A program made the position numbers and the translations under genes. A DNA stretch of 64,000 nt. Source: Bacteroidota bacterium. GTDB lineage: Bacteria; Bacteroidota; Bacteroidia; Flavobacteriales; Flavobacteriaceae. Each line of letters opens with the position of its first letter. The stretch's first letter is position 1. The stretch spans positions 1 through 64,000 of the forward strand of contig JAJRRO010000038.1 of the NCBI GenBank assembly GCA_024279425.1, in the 5' to 3' direction. The notes below the pieces were generated by a model, which did no database searches, was not told where the DNA came from, and worked only from the letters and a program-made list of their open reading frames with translations. This document shows positions 42,932-52,854 of this stretch, in pieces.

Positions 42932-44947
42932 GTGAGCACTGCAAAACTTGATTTTAAATCACAGATTCTCCAAGGTATCCCAAAAGAATTGCCTCCCAGA
43001 AGAGAACGGTCTACATCAATCAGTCATGCGCCAAAGCGAAAAGAAATACTTTCATTGGAGGAAAAAAAATTGGCAATACGTAATGCATTACGTTACTTCC
43101 CAAAAGAATGGCACGCCGAACTTTCGACGGAATTTGCTAAAGAATTGAAGGATTTTGGCAGAATTTATATGTATCGTTTTAAACCTAACTACGAAATTTA
43201 CGCACGACCGCTAGATGCTTATCCTGCTAATACTTCTCAGGCTGCCAGTATAATGCTTATGATCCAAAATAATTTGGACCCAGCGGTTGCACAACATCCT
43301 GAAGAATTGATAACCTATGGTGGTAACGGTGCCGTATTTCAAAATTGGGGCCAGTACTTGGTAACAATGCAGTATTTGGGCACGATGACCGAGGAGCAAA
43401 CCCTCCATATATACTCTGGGCACCCCATGGGGCTATTTCCTTCCTCAAAAAATGCACCACGAGTCGTGGTTACCAATGGAATGATGATTCCCAATTACTC
43501 ACAACCTGATGATTGGGAAAAATTCAATGCTTTAGGCGTTACCCAATACGGACAAATGACTGCTGGTTCCTACATGTATATAGGTCCCCAGGGCATTGTT
43601 CATGGCACAGCCATTACCATTATGAATGCCTTCAGGAAAGTATTGCAGAAAGATGAAAATTCGCAAGGAAAAATATTTCTCACCGCCGGATTGGGTGGCA
43701 TGAGCGGAGCCCAGCCCAAGGCGGGCAATATTGCCCGTTGCATCACCATTTGCGCTGAAGTGAATCCCGCGGCGGCTTTCAAAAGGCATGAGCAAGGTTG
43801 GGTCGATGAATTGATTGATGATTTAAACGCCCTTGTCAAACGGACCCAAAAAGCCATTGCCTCAAATGAGATCGTTTCTTTGGCGTTTGTGGGCAACGTA
43901 GTCGACGTTTGGGAAAAATTTGATGATGAAGGAGTTTTTATTCACCTGGGGTCTGATCAGACATCATTACATAACCCATGGGCTGGAGGATATTATCCTG
44001 TAGGATTATCTTTTGAAGAATCCAATGGTATGATGAGCAGTAATCCCGAAGCTTTCAAAGAGAAAGTACAGGAGTCATTACGAAGACAGGTCAATGCTAT
44101 TAATCGGCATACGGCCAAAGGCACCTATTTTTTTGACTATGGCAATGCATTTTTATTGGAAGCATCAAGAGCGGGGGCCAATGTGATGGCCGAGAACAAT
44201 ATCGATTTCAAATACCCCTCTTATGTACAGGATATTTTAGGCCCAATGTGCTTTGATTATGGTTTTGGTCCTTTTAGATGGGTATGTACATCTGGAAAGT
44301 CTGAAGATTTGCAAAAGACAGATTTGCTTGCCTTAAAAATAATGGAACAAATAAAGGTCACTGCCCCAAATGAAATCCAGCAGCAAATGCAGGATAACAT
44401 TACTTGGATTCGGGAGGCTGAACAAAACAACCTTGTTGTAGGCTCACAGGCACGTATTCTGTATGCCGATGCCGAAGGGCGCACTAAAATTGCCGAAGCA
44501 TTTAACCAAGCGATACAATCCGGCGAAATTTCAGCTCCTATTGTTTTGGGGAGGGACCACCACGATGTAAGTGGAACCGATTCTCCTTTTAGAGAAACCA
44601 GTAATATCTATGATGGCAGTAAATTTACGGCAGACATGGCGATCCACAATGTAATTGGCGACAGCTTTCGTGGAGCAACCTGGGTTTCCATCCACAATGG
44701 AGGGGGTGTAGGTTGGGGAGAAGTCATCAATGGCGGATTTGGAATGGTGTTGGACGGTTCCAAAGAGGCATCGATACGATTAAAGAATATGTTGTTTTAT
44801 GATGTGAACAACGGAATTTCACGACGAAGTTGGGCTAGAAATGAAGAGGCCCTGTTTGCCATAAAACGAGAAATGCAACGAACACCGGAATTAAAGGTCA
44901 CCCTTCCTAATTTAGTGGATCAAAACCTTTTGGACCATTTATTCTAG
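42932..44947 (+). CDS. hutU: Urocanate hydratase
   Basis: 671 residues from a GTG start 11 bases after hutI. Characteristic segments: YGGNGAVFQNWGQYL, IYSGHPMGLFPS, GLGGMSGAQPKA, GNVVDVWE and ILGPMCFDYGFGPFRWVCTS, whose Cys is near the NAD-binding active site. It converts urocanate to imidazolone propionate using bound NAD. Like other Bacteroidota forms, it is longer than the roughly 560-residue proteobacterial enzyme. Its last codon overlaps the end of the convergent TIM-barrel gene by 4 bases. Confidence 0.93.
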   Translation: MSTAKLDFKSQILQGIPKELPPRRERSTSISHAPKRKEILSLEEKKLAIRNALRYFPKEWHAELSTEFAKELKDFGRIYMYRFKPNYEIYARPLDAYPANTSQAASIMLMIQNNLDPAVAQHPEELITYGGNGAVFQNWGQYLVTMQYLGTMTEEQTLHIYSGHPMGLFPSSKNAPRVVVTNGMMIPNYSQPDDWEKFNALGVTQYGQMTAGSYMYIGPQGIVHGTAITIMNAFRKVLQKDENSQGKIFLTAGLGGMSGAQPKAGNIARCITICAEVNPAAAFKRHEQGWVDELIDDLNALVKRTQKAIASNEIVSLAFVGNVVDVWEKFDDEGVFIHLGSDQTSLHNPWAGGYYPVGLSFEESNGMMSSNPEAFKEKVQESLRRQVNAINRHTAKGTYFFDYGNAFLLEASRAGANVMAENNIDFKYPSYVQDILGPMCFDYGFGPFRWVCTSGKSEDLQKTDLLALKIMEQIKVTAPNEIQQQMQDNITWIREAEQNNLVVGSQARILYADAEGRTKIAEAFNQAIQSGEISAPIVLGRDHHDVSGTDSPFRETSNIYDGSKFTADMAIHNVIGDSFRGATWVSIHNGGGVGWGEVINGGFGMVLDGSKEASIRLKNMLFYDVNNGISRRSWARNEEALFAIKREMQRTPELKVTLPNLVDQNLLDHLF

Positions 44948-45777
44948 GAGGATTCATTTTCCTCCGTTTTCCATGCCTCAATAATCTCATCTTTGATGAA
45001 TTGATTAATTTCCCATTGATTTTCCAAGGGGATTTTAGTGCCTTTATTAAATAATCCATAAGGGTACGGACCATATTCAGGGGCTATTGTAATATAAGGA
45101 CGATCACTGGCTTTTGCATTTTTTATCATCTCCACCCACCACTTTTTAAATTGATCCAGTTCTTTAGTGTAATTAGTATCCCGAGGATCTATAACTTGAG
45201 AGCTTTGGGAGGATCCTACTCTTGCATGAATGTGGTAAGTTCTTGAAATCGCTTTTTTTACGGCTCCTTCCTGATTTTCCAATAAAGACTCGGCTACACA
45301 ACTCCAATGAGCAAAATCGGCCGTAAGTTTAAGATTGGGTAATTCCTTTAAGTAAGGGTAACAGCAATGGGCGGCAAAAGAAAACCGGGAACGATGGGTT
45401 TCATGGGTTATGATTACCTCAGTTTCATCTTCAATCTCTTGGGCCAAATTCAAAAGCTCTTTATTTTGCTCAAAGGAAAAGAAATCCATGCCTGTTTGTG
45501 AATTTATCAACAAGGGATCTTCCTCTACTAAATTATATAGATGAGCTCGGTATTTTTCCTTATGCCTTTTAAAATCTATTTCCTTGGTTTCCCAATGTTG
45601 ACCGACAAGTTTTAAATCAAAACTATCGAACATTTCCAAAATTTTCCTTCGGTTTGTTCGATCAAATGGTAAATCTGTTTCAACGCCATCATAGTCATTA
45701 TTTTTTACCCGCTCCAAAAAATCGAACCACTTAATATGGGCACTTCCCCAACGCGGATATATGAACTTTAATTGCAC
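44944..45777 (-). CDS. Sugar phosphate isomerase/epimerase-like TIM barrel protein
   Basis: 277 residues. Fits the xylose-isomerase-like TIM barrel: YDGVETDLPFD, VIITHETHRSRFSFA, LTADFAHWSC, YHIHARVGSS and TIAPEYGP carry the His, Asp and Glu residues typical of its metal site. Substrate unknown. It follows the PhyH gene by 11 bases, so the two form an operon with the divergent AraC gene, set into the hut region on the opposite strand. Confidence 0.75.
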   Translation of the reverse strand: MQLKFIYPRWGSAHIKWFDFLERVKNNDYDGVETDLPFDRTNRRKILEMFDSFDLKLVGQHWETKEIDFKRHKEKYRAHLYNLVEEDPLLINSQTGMDFFSFEQNKELLNLAQEIEDETEVIITHETHRSRFSFAAHCCYPYLKELPNLKLTADFAHWSCVAESLLENQEGAVKKAISRTYHIHARVGSSQSSQVIDPRDTNYTKELDQFKKWWVEMIKNAKASDRPYITIAPEYGPYPYGLFNKGTKIPLENQWEINQFIKDEIIEAWKTEENESS

Positions 45778-45788
45778 TTATTTAGTTT

Positions 45789-46508
45789 CTATTTCTGTCT
45801 TACTTTACGTTGTCCGGTGTGATCAACACCTTGTTCACGTTCCAAGGCTATCATCTTTTTCGGTCTGAAATTTAATATCAAGGCCCTTCTTTGTCCGGAA
45901 GTAATGTTCCCTTTGCTGTAATGCAGCGTAAATCCGTCATGAAAAGTACATCCGCCCGCCATTAAAGGTACACTAATTGCCTTTTCCAAAGGGGTGTCAC
46001 AGTAAAGAGCACCTGCATTTGGCAATGCCTGGTGGGGTACAACCTTTATATCTTCTTCTTTGGGAACAAACCACATGCAACCATTCTCTTCGTTAACATC
46101 ATCAAGGGCAATCCAACAGCTGACCGACCTTTTGTCGGGCAACTTAATCCAATATGCCGCATCTTGGTGCCATGGCGTTGGTGTATCTGTAAAAGGTGCC
46201 TTATTGATAAGCATGTCAAAATCCAACTCCATGTCTTCTCCCAATAATTCTATAGCACATTGTAAGGCCGAATCATAAGCGGTACTCTGTAACAAATCCA
46301 GTTCCAACGTACTTGGTCTCATAATCTGGGTTATTTTTTCAACAGCACCCCCTTGGTTCTGTCCACCGGCCAAATCACTCCGCAAATTAGCCGTACGTTC
46401 CTTATCGCTCAAAAGCTCATCGTATATTATCCTTAAATTTTGGACTTCATCACTCGATATAAGCTGGTCCAAATGCGTAAATCCTTCCTTTAAAAATTTA
46501 TCTTTCAT
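45789..46508 (-). CDS. Phytanoyl-CoA dioxygenase family protein
   Basis: 239 residues. The Fe(II) site His-x-Asp is in TPWHQDAAYW and the distal His in FTLHYSKGN, with Arg in GQRRALILNFRP for 2-oxoglutarate. Non-haem Fe/2-oxoglutarate hydroxylase fold; substrate unknown. Co-directional with the TIM-barrel gene, and divergent from an AraC regulator 86 bases away. Confidence 0.85.
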   Translation of the reverse strand: MKDKFLKEGFTHLDQLISSDEVQNLRIIYDELLSDKERTANLRSDLAGGQNQGGAVEKITQIMRPSTLELDLLQSTAYDSALQCAIELLGEDMELDFDMLINKAPFTDTPTPWHQDAAYWIKLPDKRSVSCWIALDDVNEENGCMWFVPKEEDIKVVPHQALPNAGALYCDTPLEKAISVPLMAGGCTFHDGFTLHYSKGNITSGQRRALILNFRPKKMIALEREQGVDHTGQRKVRQK

Positions 46509-46594
46509 TTCATTCTTTTTGGTTTACAAGTATACGACCTCAATTCCCTCAAATCTTTCAAAATTGTCATACCTTACTTTTTTAAACAAATACC

Positions 46595-47473
46595 ATGCGT
46601 AAGCAAACAAATGAACGAAAGGTTTTTGAATTGACCAGACTTGGAATACCCCGGTGTTTTCAATTCGGACATTACAAATACAACCATGTAAAACCCGGCC
46701 TAAAAAACCATATACATTCAAAAACTCTTGAAATATGTTATTTTTTGAAGGGAATACAACGCTACAAAATTGGTGAAGATCTATTTGAAATGACAGGTGA
46801 TGACATTCTTATCATTGCACCGGACACCTCGCACAGTACCGGTGTGCACCCCGAAGACAAAGGTGAACTTTACTGGTTGCAGGTCTCATTGCAGCATAAA
46901 AACGGACGCCTTTGCCATTTGCCTGAGTATCAATCGGATTATTTACTGCAGCGTTTGGCCGATAAGGCCCATATAGTTTTTAAGGGTTCTTTTGAATTAA
47001 AGTCAATTTTAATAAAATTGGAAATTGAGTTGGAAAAACCCAAAGACGTTATGACCGAATTGCGCACAAACCAACTTATTCTACAATTGCTATTGGAAAC
47101 CCATGCTATCTCTTCTAATAGGCTTGAAACTCCCCCTATACAACGACTACAACGTGTCGATAGTTTCATCCAAGACCATATGGAAAGAGTAATTTTCGTT
47201 GATGAATTAGCTTCCGTCATCAACCTTTCGTTGCCCTATTTTAAGGAATGGTTCAAGAAAAAAAAGGGTATTCCTCCCAAAGAATATATAAATCGCCTAA
47301 AAATTAAGCGTGCAAAAGCGGATCTTTTAATAAAGCCATCTATTACTCAAGTCGCCTTTGACCTTGGCTATGGTTCTTCTCAATACTTCGCCACTTCATT
47401 TAAAAAATACACGGGTTTCACCCCAAAATCCTATATTGCCCATACAAAGCATAACTTACAAAATACAACTTAA
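46595..47473 (+). CDS. AraC family regulator
   Basis: 292 residues. N-terminal cupin-like sensor (HIHSKTLEICYFLKGIQRYK, DDILIIAPDTSHST) and two C-terminal helix-turn-helix motifs (VDELASVINLSLPYFKEWFK, ITQVAFDLGYGSSQYFATSF). It probably controls the divergent PhyH/TIM-barrel pair. It also lies only five bases before hutG, so it may be co-transcribed with it. Confidence 0.88.
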   Translation: MRKQTNERKVFELTRLGIPRCFQFGHYKYNHVKPGLKNHIHSKTLEICYFLKGIQRYKIGEDLFEMTGDDILIIAPDTSHSTGVHPEDKGELYWLQVSLQHKNGRLCHLPEYQSDYLLQRLADKAHIVFKGSFELKSILIKLEIELEKPKDVMTELRTNQLILQLLLETHAISSNRLETPPIQRLQRVDSFIQDHMERVIFVDELASVINLSLPYFKEWFKKKKGIPPKEYINRLKIKRAKADLLIKPSITQVAFDLGYGSSQYFATSFKKYTGFTPKSYIAHTKHNLQNTT

Positions 47474-47478
47474 AATCT

Positions 47479-48423
47479 ATGAGCCATTATTCGGATCCAA
47501 AACCTAGCATATGGACGGGAAGAAAATCTGACCAACAACTTTATCTTCATGAAAAGGTGGTTTGCAGTAACTCCATTAAGACCTCGGGGCCAATGATTGT
47601 CCTACTAGGATACGCTTGTGAAGAAGGTGTAAAAAGAAACCATGGAAGAGTTGGCGTGAAGGCTGGCCCCGATATCATAAAGACTCACATTGGAAAAATG
47701 CCCAATCATCTATCTGCGAAGGTGCAATTCGTGGATTGTGGAACAATTGAATGCGAAGATGGGGATATGGAAACGGCCCAGAACCTGCTTTCACAAAAAA
47801 TAGAGCACTATCTTAGTGAAAATGTCTTTCCAATTGTTTTGGGTGGAGGACACGATATTGCCTATGGACATTACAACGGTATTCGAAATCACCTTGGATC
47901 TGACAAAAAAATCGGAATTATCAATTTTGATGCACACTTTGATTTACGCCCCAATACAAACGGAAACAATTCTGGAACGCCATTTTTCCAAATTGCACAA
48001 GATTGTAAGACAAACAATAGGGCTTTCAATTATTTATGTCTTGGCGTTCGGAAAGACGCCAACGACCGAATGTCATTTGAGACCGCCAATGATTTAGGGG
48101 TGGTATTCATAGAACATGATATATTTAAAATGATGTATTTGGAAAATGTGCTAAAAACCATCGATCGATTTATTAGCAGTGTCGATTATATCTATACATC
48201 AATTGATTTAGATGGATTTTCATCGGCCTATGCACCGGGAGTCAGTTCTCCATCACCTATGGGTTATTCTCCCGATATCGTTTTGGAATCTTTGAAAACC
48301 ATCATCAACTCCAAAAAATTAACTAGTATCGATGTAGCTGAAATGAATCCCACTTATGATATTGACGATCAAACGGCTAAATTGGCGGCTTCATTGGTTC
48401 ATTTTGTGATACATGATATTTAG
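47479..48423 (+). CDS. hutG: Formimidoylglutamase (arginase family)
   Basis: 314 residues. Manganese ligands of the ureohydrolase fold are all visible: GGGHDIAYGH, NFDAHFDLRP and SIDLDGFSSA. HutG cleaves formimidoylglutamate to glutamate and formamide, completing the pathway with HutH, HutU and HutI. Its place after AraC, away from the other hut genes, is unusual; the assignment relies on the hut context, since the fold alone could also be agmatinase or arginase. Confidence 0.88.
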   Translation: MSHYSDPKPSIWTGRKSDQQLYLHEKVVCSNSIKTSGPMIVLLGYACEEGVKRNHGRVGVKAGPDIIKTHIGKMPNHLSAKVQFVDCGTIECEDGDMETAQNLLSQKIEHYLSENVFPIVLGGGHDIAYGHYNGIRNHLGSDKKIGIINFDAHFDLRPNTNGNNSGTPFFQIAQDCKTNNRAFNYLCLGVRKDANDRMSFETANDLGVVFIEHDIFKMMYLENVLKTIDRFISSVDYIYTSIDLDGFSSAYAPGVSSPSPMGYSPDIVLESLKTIINSKKLTSIDVAEMNPTYDIDDQTAKLAASLVHFVIHDI

Positions 48424-48799
48424 TCTATGGAAACTTATACCCTAAGGAAATCGCCACTATTTGAAATATCAATATTTAAAGATTCATTTCAAATAAAAAG
48501 TGGACCAAATAACTAGGTTAATGGACATTACAAATTTTCAAAAATAGACTCCTTAAGAATTGGAAAATGTATCAATTGGTTAGTTACCATTTTTAGTTTT
48601 ATTGTTGAGTTTTTTCTAAGCGGAAACGTTCATAAAGAACGAGATCAACTAAAATTCAATTACCTAAACAAACCGTATTCATTGCCATTAAAAGGCTGTG
48701 ATCTACACTTAGCAAGACAAACTAAATCAATTAATCAAACACTATAATCTGAAAGCTATTTCAGCCGTGAAATGACCAAAGCAATTCCCTTTTTGAGGG
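48424..48799. other. Non-coding gap between hutG and hmgA
   Basis: 376 bases between convergent genes. No frame with recognisable coding character, no strong hairpin with T run, and no repeat seen. Confidence 0.6.
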
Positions 48800-49957
48800 T
48801 TATTCCAACCAACTCTGATAATATTCACCATCATCGATATCCAAAGCAGCTTGAGTTAATTGTAGCGGTTTAAAAGTATCTATCATTACCGCTAGTTCCC
48901 CTGTTTTCGATGTACCAATACTTGCTTCATAGGTTCCTGGATGTGGCCCATGGGGAATTCCCGCTGGGTGCAATGAAATATTGCCTTTATCAACGTTATT
49001 CCGGCTCATGAAATCCCCGTCAACATAATACAATACCTCATCAGAATCGATATTAGAATGATTGTACGGCGCAGGAATGGCTTCAGGATGATAGTCATAC
49101 AATCGGGGTACAAACGAACAGACCACAAAGGTATTCGTTTCAAAAGTCTGGTGTACTGGCGGCGGCTGGTGCACCCTTCCTGTTATAGGTTCAAAATTGT
49201 GTATTGAGAATCCGTATGGAAAATTATAACCATCCCAACCTACCACATCAAACGGATGAGAAGCATACATCAAATGATGTAATCGACCTTGTTTTTTCAC
49301 TTTCATCAAAAAATCCCCTTTTTCGTCGTGCGTCTTTAGGTTCTTAGGTAATTTAAAATCACGCTCACAAAAAGGAGAATGTTCCAAATGCTGCCCAAAC
49401 CAGTTGCGGTATCTTTTTGGTGTATAAATTGGGCTGTACGATTCTGTAACCAATAACCGATTATCTTCGGCATCAAATTCAATTTGGTAAATCATCCCTC
49501 GCGGTATCAGCAAATAATCTCCATGTTCAAAGCGAATCTCTCCCAAGAGAGTTTTTAACGTACCCGTGCCCTTATGAACAAAAAGAAGTTCATCAGCATC
49601 GGCGTTCTTATAGAAATACCCATTCATTGACTTTTTTGGGGCCGCCAATGCTATATTTACATCAGTATTGAACAAAACAATTTTTCTACTATCCAAAAAA
49701 TCCTCTTCCGTTGGCACTTGAAATCCTTTCAACAACCGGGATTTTATGTTATGGGCAACAGTTGCTTTGGGGCTTACATCCAAGGTTTCCCCTACTTCTT
49801 TTACCATAGTTGGGCGCTGAAGGTGGTACATTAAAGATGACATTCCGTCAAAACCAATGGTACCGAACAATTGTTCGTAATGCAGGGAACCATCTTTCTT
49901 TTTAAAAACGGTGTGTCTCTTCTGAGGGATTTTACCCAGCTTATGATATAAAGGCAT
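48800..49957 (-). CDS. hmgA: Homogentisate 1,2-dioxygenase
   Basis: 385 residues, the length seen in Bacteroidota. Cupin-type ring-cleavage enzyme of tyrosine/phenylalanine catabolism, forming maleylacetoacetate. The catalytic region HQPPPVHQTFETNTFVVCSF and the distal DYHPEAIPAPYNHSN and HPAGIPHGPHPG segments supply the Fe(II) His/Glu ligands. Other pathway genes (hpd, fumarylacetoacetase) are not in the window. Confidence 0.92.
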   Translation of the reverse strand: MPLYHKLGKIPQKRHTVFKKKDGSLHYEQLFGTIGFDGMSSLMYHLQRPTMVKEVGETLDVSPKATVAHNIKSRLLKGFQVPTEEDFLDSRKIVLFNTDVNIALAAPKKSMNGYFYKNADADELLFVHKGTGTLKTLLGEIRFEHGDYLLIPRGMIYQIEFDAEDNRLLVTESYSPIYTPKRYRNWFGQHLEHSPFCERDFKLPKNLKTHDEKGDFLMKVKKQGRLHHLMYASHPFDVVGWDGYNFPYGFSIHNFEPITGRVHQPPPVHQTFETNTFVVCSFVPRLYDYHPEAIPAPYNHSNIDSDEVLYYVDGDFMSRNNVDKGNISLHPAGIPHGPHPGTYEASIGTSKTGELAVMIDTFKPLQLTQAALDIDDGEYYQSWLE

Positions 49958-50112
49958 AGTTTCTTATTCTAAATAGCCTTATTAAAATTACGATAATTTA
50001 AAGGTTTATTGAAATTTTAACTAGGGAACAAGGGCTTGATCTTTATAAAGGAAAGCTACAGATTAACTAAACTATTGGATTCTGCCAAACAGTCGTTTCT
50101 TGAATGCACATA

Positions 50113-50222
50113 TAAAAAAAGCCTCCCGTTATCCCGATAGTTATCGGGAGGAAAGCCTTTCATTGGTTCATGTCCTAAAGACATTTTCACCATAGCCTCA
50201 ATGTTAATTGAAGCTCAACACA
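50113..50222 (-). ncRNA. Candidate structured small RNA
   Basis: About 110 bases on the minus strand between a promoter (50229-50262) and an intrinsic terminator (50114-50151). A 9-base-pair hairpin AGCTTCAAT-TAAC-ATTGAGGCT is followed by TGGT ... ACCA enclosing ATGTC-TTTAG-GACAT, and then by the terminator hairpin. The unit is complete and lies between two genes of the same strand with its own promoter, which argues for an independent RNA. It could belong to a flavobacterial RNA family such as Flavo-1, but I cannot confirm this. The unit could alternatively be an hmgA leader, although the terminator lies before hmgA. Confidence 0.6.
50114..50151 (-). terminator. Rho-independent terminator of the candidate small RNA
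   Basis: Minus strand: CCTCCCG ... CGGGAGG outer stem, with an inner CCCGATA-AC-TATCGGG alternative, followed by C and seven T. Strong stem with T run. Confidence 0.8.
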
Positions 50223-50228
50223 ACACTG

Positions 50229-50262
50229 CAAATATACGAAGGATTTTTATTGTTTTGGACAA
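50229..50262 (-). promoter_or_regulatory. Promoter of the candidate small RNA
   Basis: Minus strand TTG (50260-50262), 23 bases, TATATTTG (50229-50236), a perfect TAnnTTTG -7 element. It has the same spacing as the Crp/Fnr promoter at 8449. Confidence 0.65.
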
Positions 50263-50271
50263 TTTGGCCAT

Positions 50272-51549
50272 CTATTCTTTGACTTTGAATGGGCGCACGA
50301 TCAATCGCGAGGCTTTGTCAAAATTGATGTAGTTATACGCCCAATTAAAGAACACAACAACCCGGTTACGAAAACCTACCAAGGCCATTAGGTGAACGAA
50401 CATCCATATAAACCAGGCGAAGAAACCCCCAAATTTAGCGTTCTTTAAATCCACCACTGCCTTATTTCTGCCTACGGTGGCCATGGTCCCTTTATCGTAA
50501 TATTTAAAGGGTTTCATTGCCTTTCCGGCAAAAATATTTTTGAAATTCTTGGCTAAATGCTCTCCCTGCTGAATTGCAGGTTGAGCCACTTGAGGATGAC
50601 CCTGTGGGTAATCATCGGTTTGCATATATGCAATATCACCAATGCCAAAAATATTTTCATAGCTTTCAACTTGGTTAAATCTATTGACTTTAAACCGATT
50701 CAATCTTTCTACCAATTTATCATTGGCAAAGCCCTCTATTGCAGCACCGGTAACTCCAGCTGTCCAAATAAAGTTCCTCGTTCTTATTGTTTCCTTGTTT
50801 TTTAATGTCATCACATCTCCATTATAATCCTCCACAATTATACTTAAATGAATAGTTACTCCCAATTCCCTTAAAAATTGAGTGGCCTTCTTGGATGCCG
50901 TTTCGCTCATCGATGACAATACCCTAGGAGATCCTTCAAACAAATGAATTTGCATCTCAGATACATTAAGGTGTCTATAATCTTTTGGAAACACATTGTT
51001 TTTCAACTCCGAAAAAGCACCTGCAAGTTCAACCCCTGTAGGTCCGGCACCTATGATACAGAAATTTAAAAGTGCTTGGCGTTCTTCTACATCTTCACTG
51101 TCATCTGCCTTTTCGAAATTTTGCAACATTAGACTTCGAATATTCAGTGCCTGGGGTACATTTTTCATTGGCATTGCATACTTCTCAATGTTTTGGTTAC
51201 CATAGAAATTCGTTTTGGTACCAGTTGCCATCACCAAATAATCATACGACAGGCTTCCAATACTGGTCGTGATTATTTGTTCTTTAGGGTCGATATTTTC
51301 AACCATCGCCCATCTAAAATGAAAATTCTTGAGCTTTTTCATAACCTTGCGGAGAGGGTAAGCAATGGAATCGGGTTCCAACCCACTAGTCGAGACCTGA
51401 TATAACAAAGGTTGAAACGTATGATAATTGTGCTTGTCTATCAAAACCAATTGCACATCTAAATCCTTGAGTTTTTTCGCCATTGATATTCCGGCGAAAC
51501 CGCCCCCAACAATCACTATTCTTTTTTTGTCAGAACTAGGAATATTCAT
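50272..51549 (-). CDS. ndh: Type II NADH dehydrogenase (NAD(P)/FAD-dependent oxidoreductase)
   Basis: 425 residues. FAD-binding GGGFAGISMAKKL at the N-terminus, NADH-binding GAGPTGVELAGAFSEL near residue 165, the second FAD segment GIGDIAY and the quinone-side AQPAIQQGEHLAKN. A C-terminal amphipathic/hydrophobic region (FAWFIWMFVHLMALVG) anchors it to the inner membrane. Non-proton-pumping NADH:quinone oxidoreductase feeding the respiratory chain. Confidence 0.9.
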   Translation of the reverse strand: MNIPSSDKKRIVIVGGGFAGISMAKKLKDLDVQLVLIDKHNYHTFQPLLYQVSTSGLEPDSIAYPLRKVMKKLKNFHFRWAMVENIDPKEQIITTSIGSLSYDYLVMATGTKTNFYGNQNIEKYAMPMKNVPQALNIRSLMLQNFEKADDSEDVEERQALLNFCIIGAGPTGVELAGAFSELKNNVFPKDYRHLNVSEMQIHLFEGSPRVLSSMSETASKKATQFLRELGVTIHLSIIVEDYNGDVMTLKNKETIRTRNFIWTAGVTGAAIEGFANDKLVERLNRFKVNRFNQVESYENIFGIGDIAYMQTDDYPQGHPQVAQPAIQQGEHLAKNFKNIFAGKAMKPFKYYDKGTMATVGRNKAVVDLKNAKFGGFFAWFIWMFVHLMALVGFRNRVVVFFNWAYNYINFDKASRLIVRPFKVKE

Positions 51550-51797
51550 ACTTCCGTTTTTGTAAAATTAATCAATCCCGTATAGTCAAAAGTCACATTA
51601 TAGCATCTATAACAACCAATTGATCAAAAGTTCAAAAACACATAAATGAGTTAAGCGGAATATCGAATCGCCACACGACTATCAACCAGTAACATTACGA
51701 TACATTCAGTACATTGCACAAAAGTTCTAGACTATAGTAGGCATTAAGGATAAGATTATAAGACCCCTTTTATCATAAGGAAAACCAATACTATTGA

Positions 51798-52700
51798 TTA
51801 TTTGGCTATAGCGCTTTCCTCACCGATTTTGGATGATGAAGGACTACTCATTCCCAATTCAGGTATAACCAATAAAGGAATTTGGGTGTGAAAAGCCAAC
51901 CTTTTAATCACTGGCTCACGAGTCATTCTTTCCATATAACTATGCTGGAAATTAAGCATGGCCAACAAATGAATATCAAGCTCCTTGGCAAAGATCTCCA
52001 AGGTTTTTGAAACGGAGTTCAACTCTGATACCGTATGAAGATAATGTTCAACCTCATCAAGGTATTTTCTTAACATATTGAGATTAAACTGCTGTATTTC
52101 GGTCAAAGCCTTAATCTCATATTGCACATGCACAATGCGAATGGTGGCATCAAACGTATTTGCCAAATCTATCATAGGCTGCAATTCGGTTTGCGAGTAA
52201 AACCGATTGAAATCTGTGGCGAATGCGATTTCCGATGGTTTTGCATATGTAAAATGCTGGGGAATTGCCAAAACAGGGCAGTTCTTTACCGATTTTATAA
52301 TCCGCACCGTATTGCTCCCCATAAAAACCTCATCCAAACCTGATGCCCCTTTCGTTCCGGTAACAATAAGGTCAATGCCCTCATTTTCAACTACTTCCTT
52401 TATTTCATCAACCAATAAACTAAAAGAGGAGATGGCCCTAAACTCGTGTAAAGGATAATCAAAAGTGTTTTCGATTTTTTTTAACACATTGTTCAATCCA
52501 CTTTCTGAATGGCTTCGTACACCATCCCCAACTTGACCTCCACTCAATGAGCTTGCCATAAACCTGCTACTAGCTATCGCCGGGGTATAGGTATTTAGAA
52601 GATGAAAAACGCAGGCTTCATCCTTGAACAATTCTATAGCATATTTGGTTGCATTCCATGCATTGTCCGAAAAGTCAGATGGTAGCAATATGTTTTTCAT
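51798..52700 (-). CDS. Universal stress protein, two tandem UspA domains
   Basis: 300 residues. First domain starts MKNILLPSDFSDNAWNATKY and has the nucleotide-site motif GTKGASGLDEVFMGSN; the second starts near EIAFATDFNRFY and is more degenerate, without a clear G-x2-G-x9-G motif. Two-domain Usp proteins are common in Bacteroidota near microaerobic respiration genes. It lies next to the Fnr-type regulator and cbb3 cluster. Confidence 0.85.
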   Translation of the reverse strand: MKNILLPSDFSDNAWNATKYAIELFKDEACVFHLLNTYTPAIASSRFMASSLSGGQVGDGVRSHSESGLNNVLKKIENTFDYPLHEFRAISSFSLLVDEIKEVVENEGIDLIVTGTKGASGLDEVFMGSNTVRIIKSVKNCPVLAIPQHFTYAKPSEIAFATDFNRFYSQTELQPMIDLANTFDATIRIVHVQYEIKALTEIQQFNLNMLRKYLDEVEHYLHTVSELNSVSKTLEIFAKELDIHLLAMLNFQHSYMERMTREPVIKRLAFHTQIPLLVIPELGMSSPSSSKIGEESAIAK

Positions 52701-52854
52701 TCCAATTTGATATTTTAATGACGGGGTAAAATTATTGGAACGATTACTGTCAAACTATGATATATATCAGTTTTTGAGAAAAGCCAGAATGTCTTATTTA
52801 AAAGTGTTTCTTATTTTTGGGATAGCTTGGGCCTATCTCTATGTTGATTGGAGA

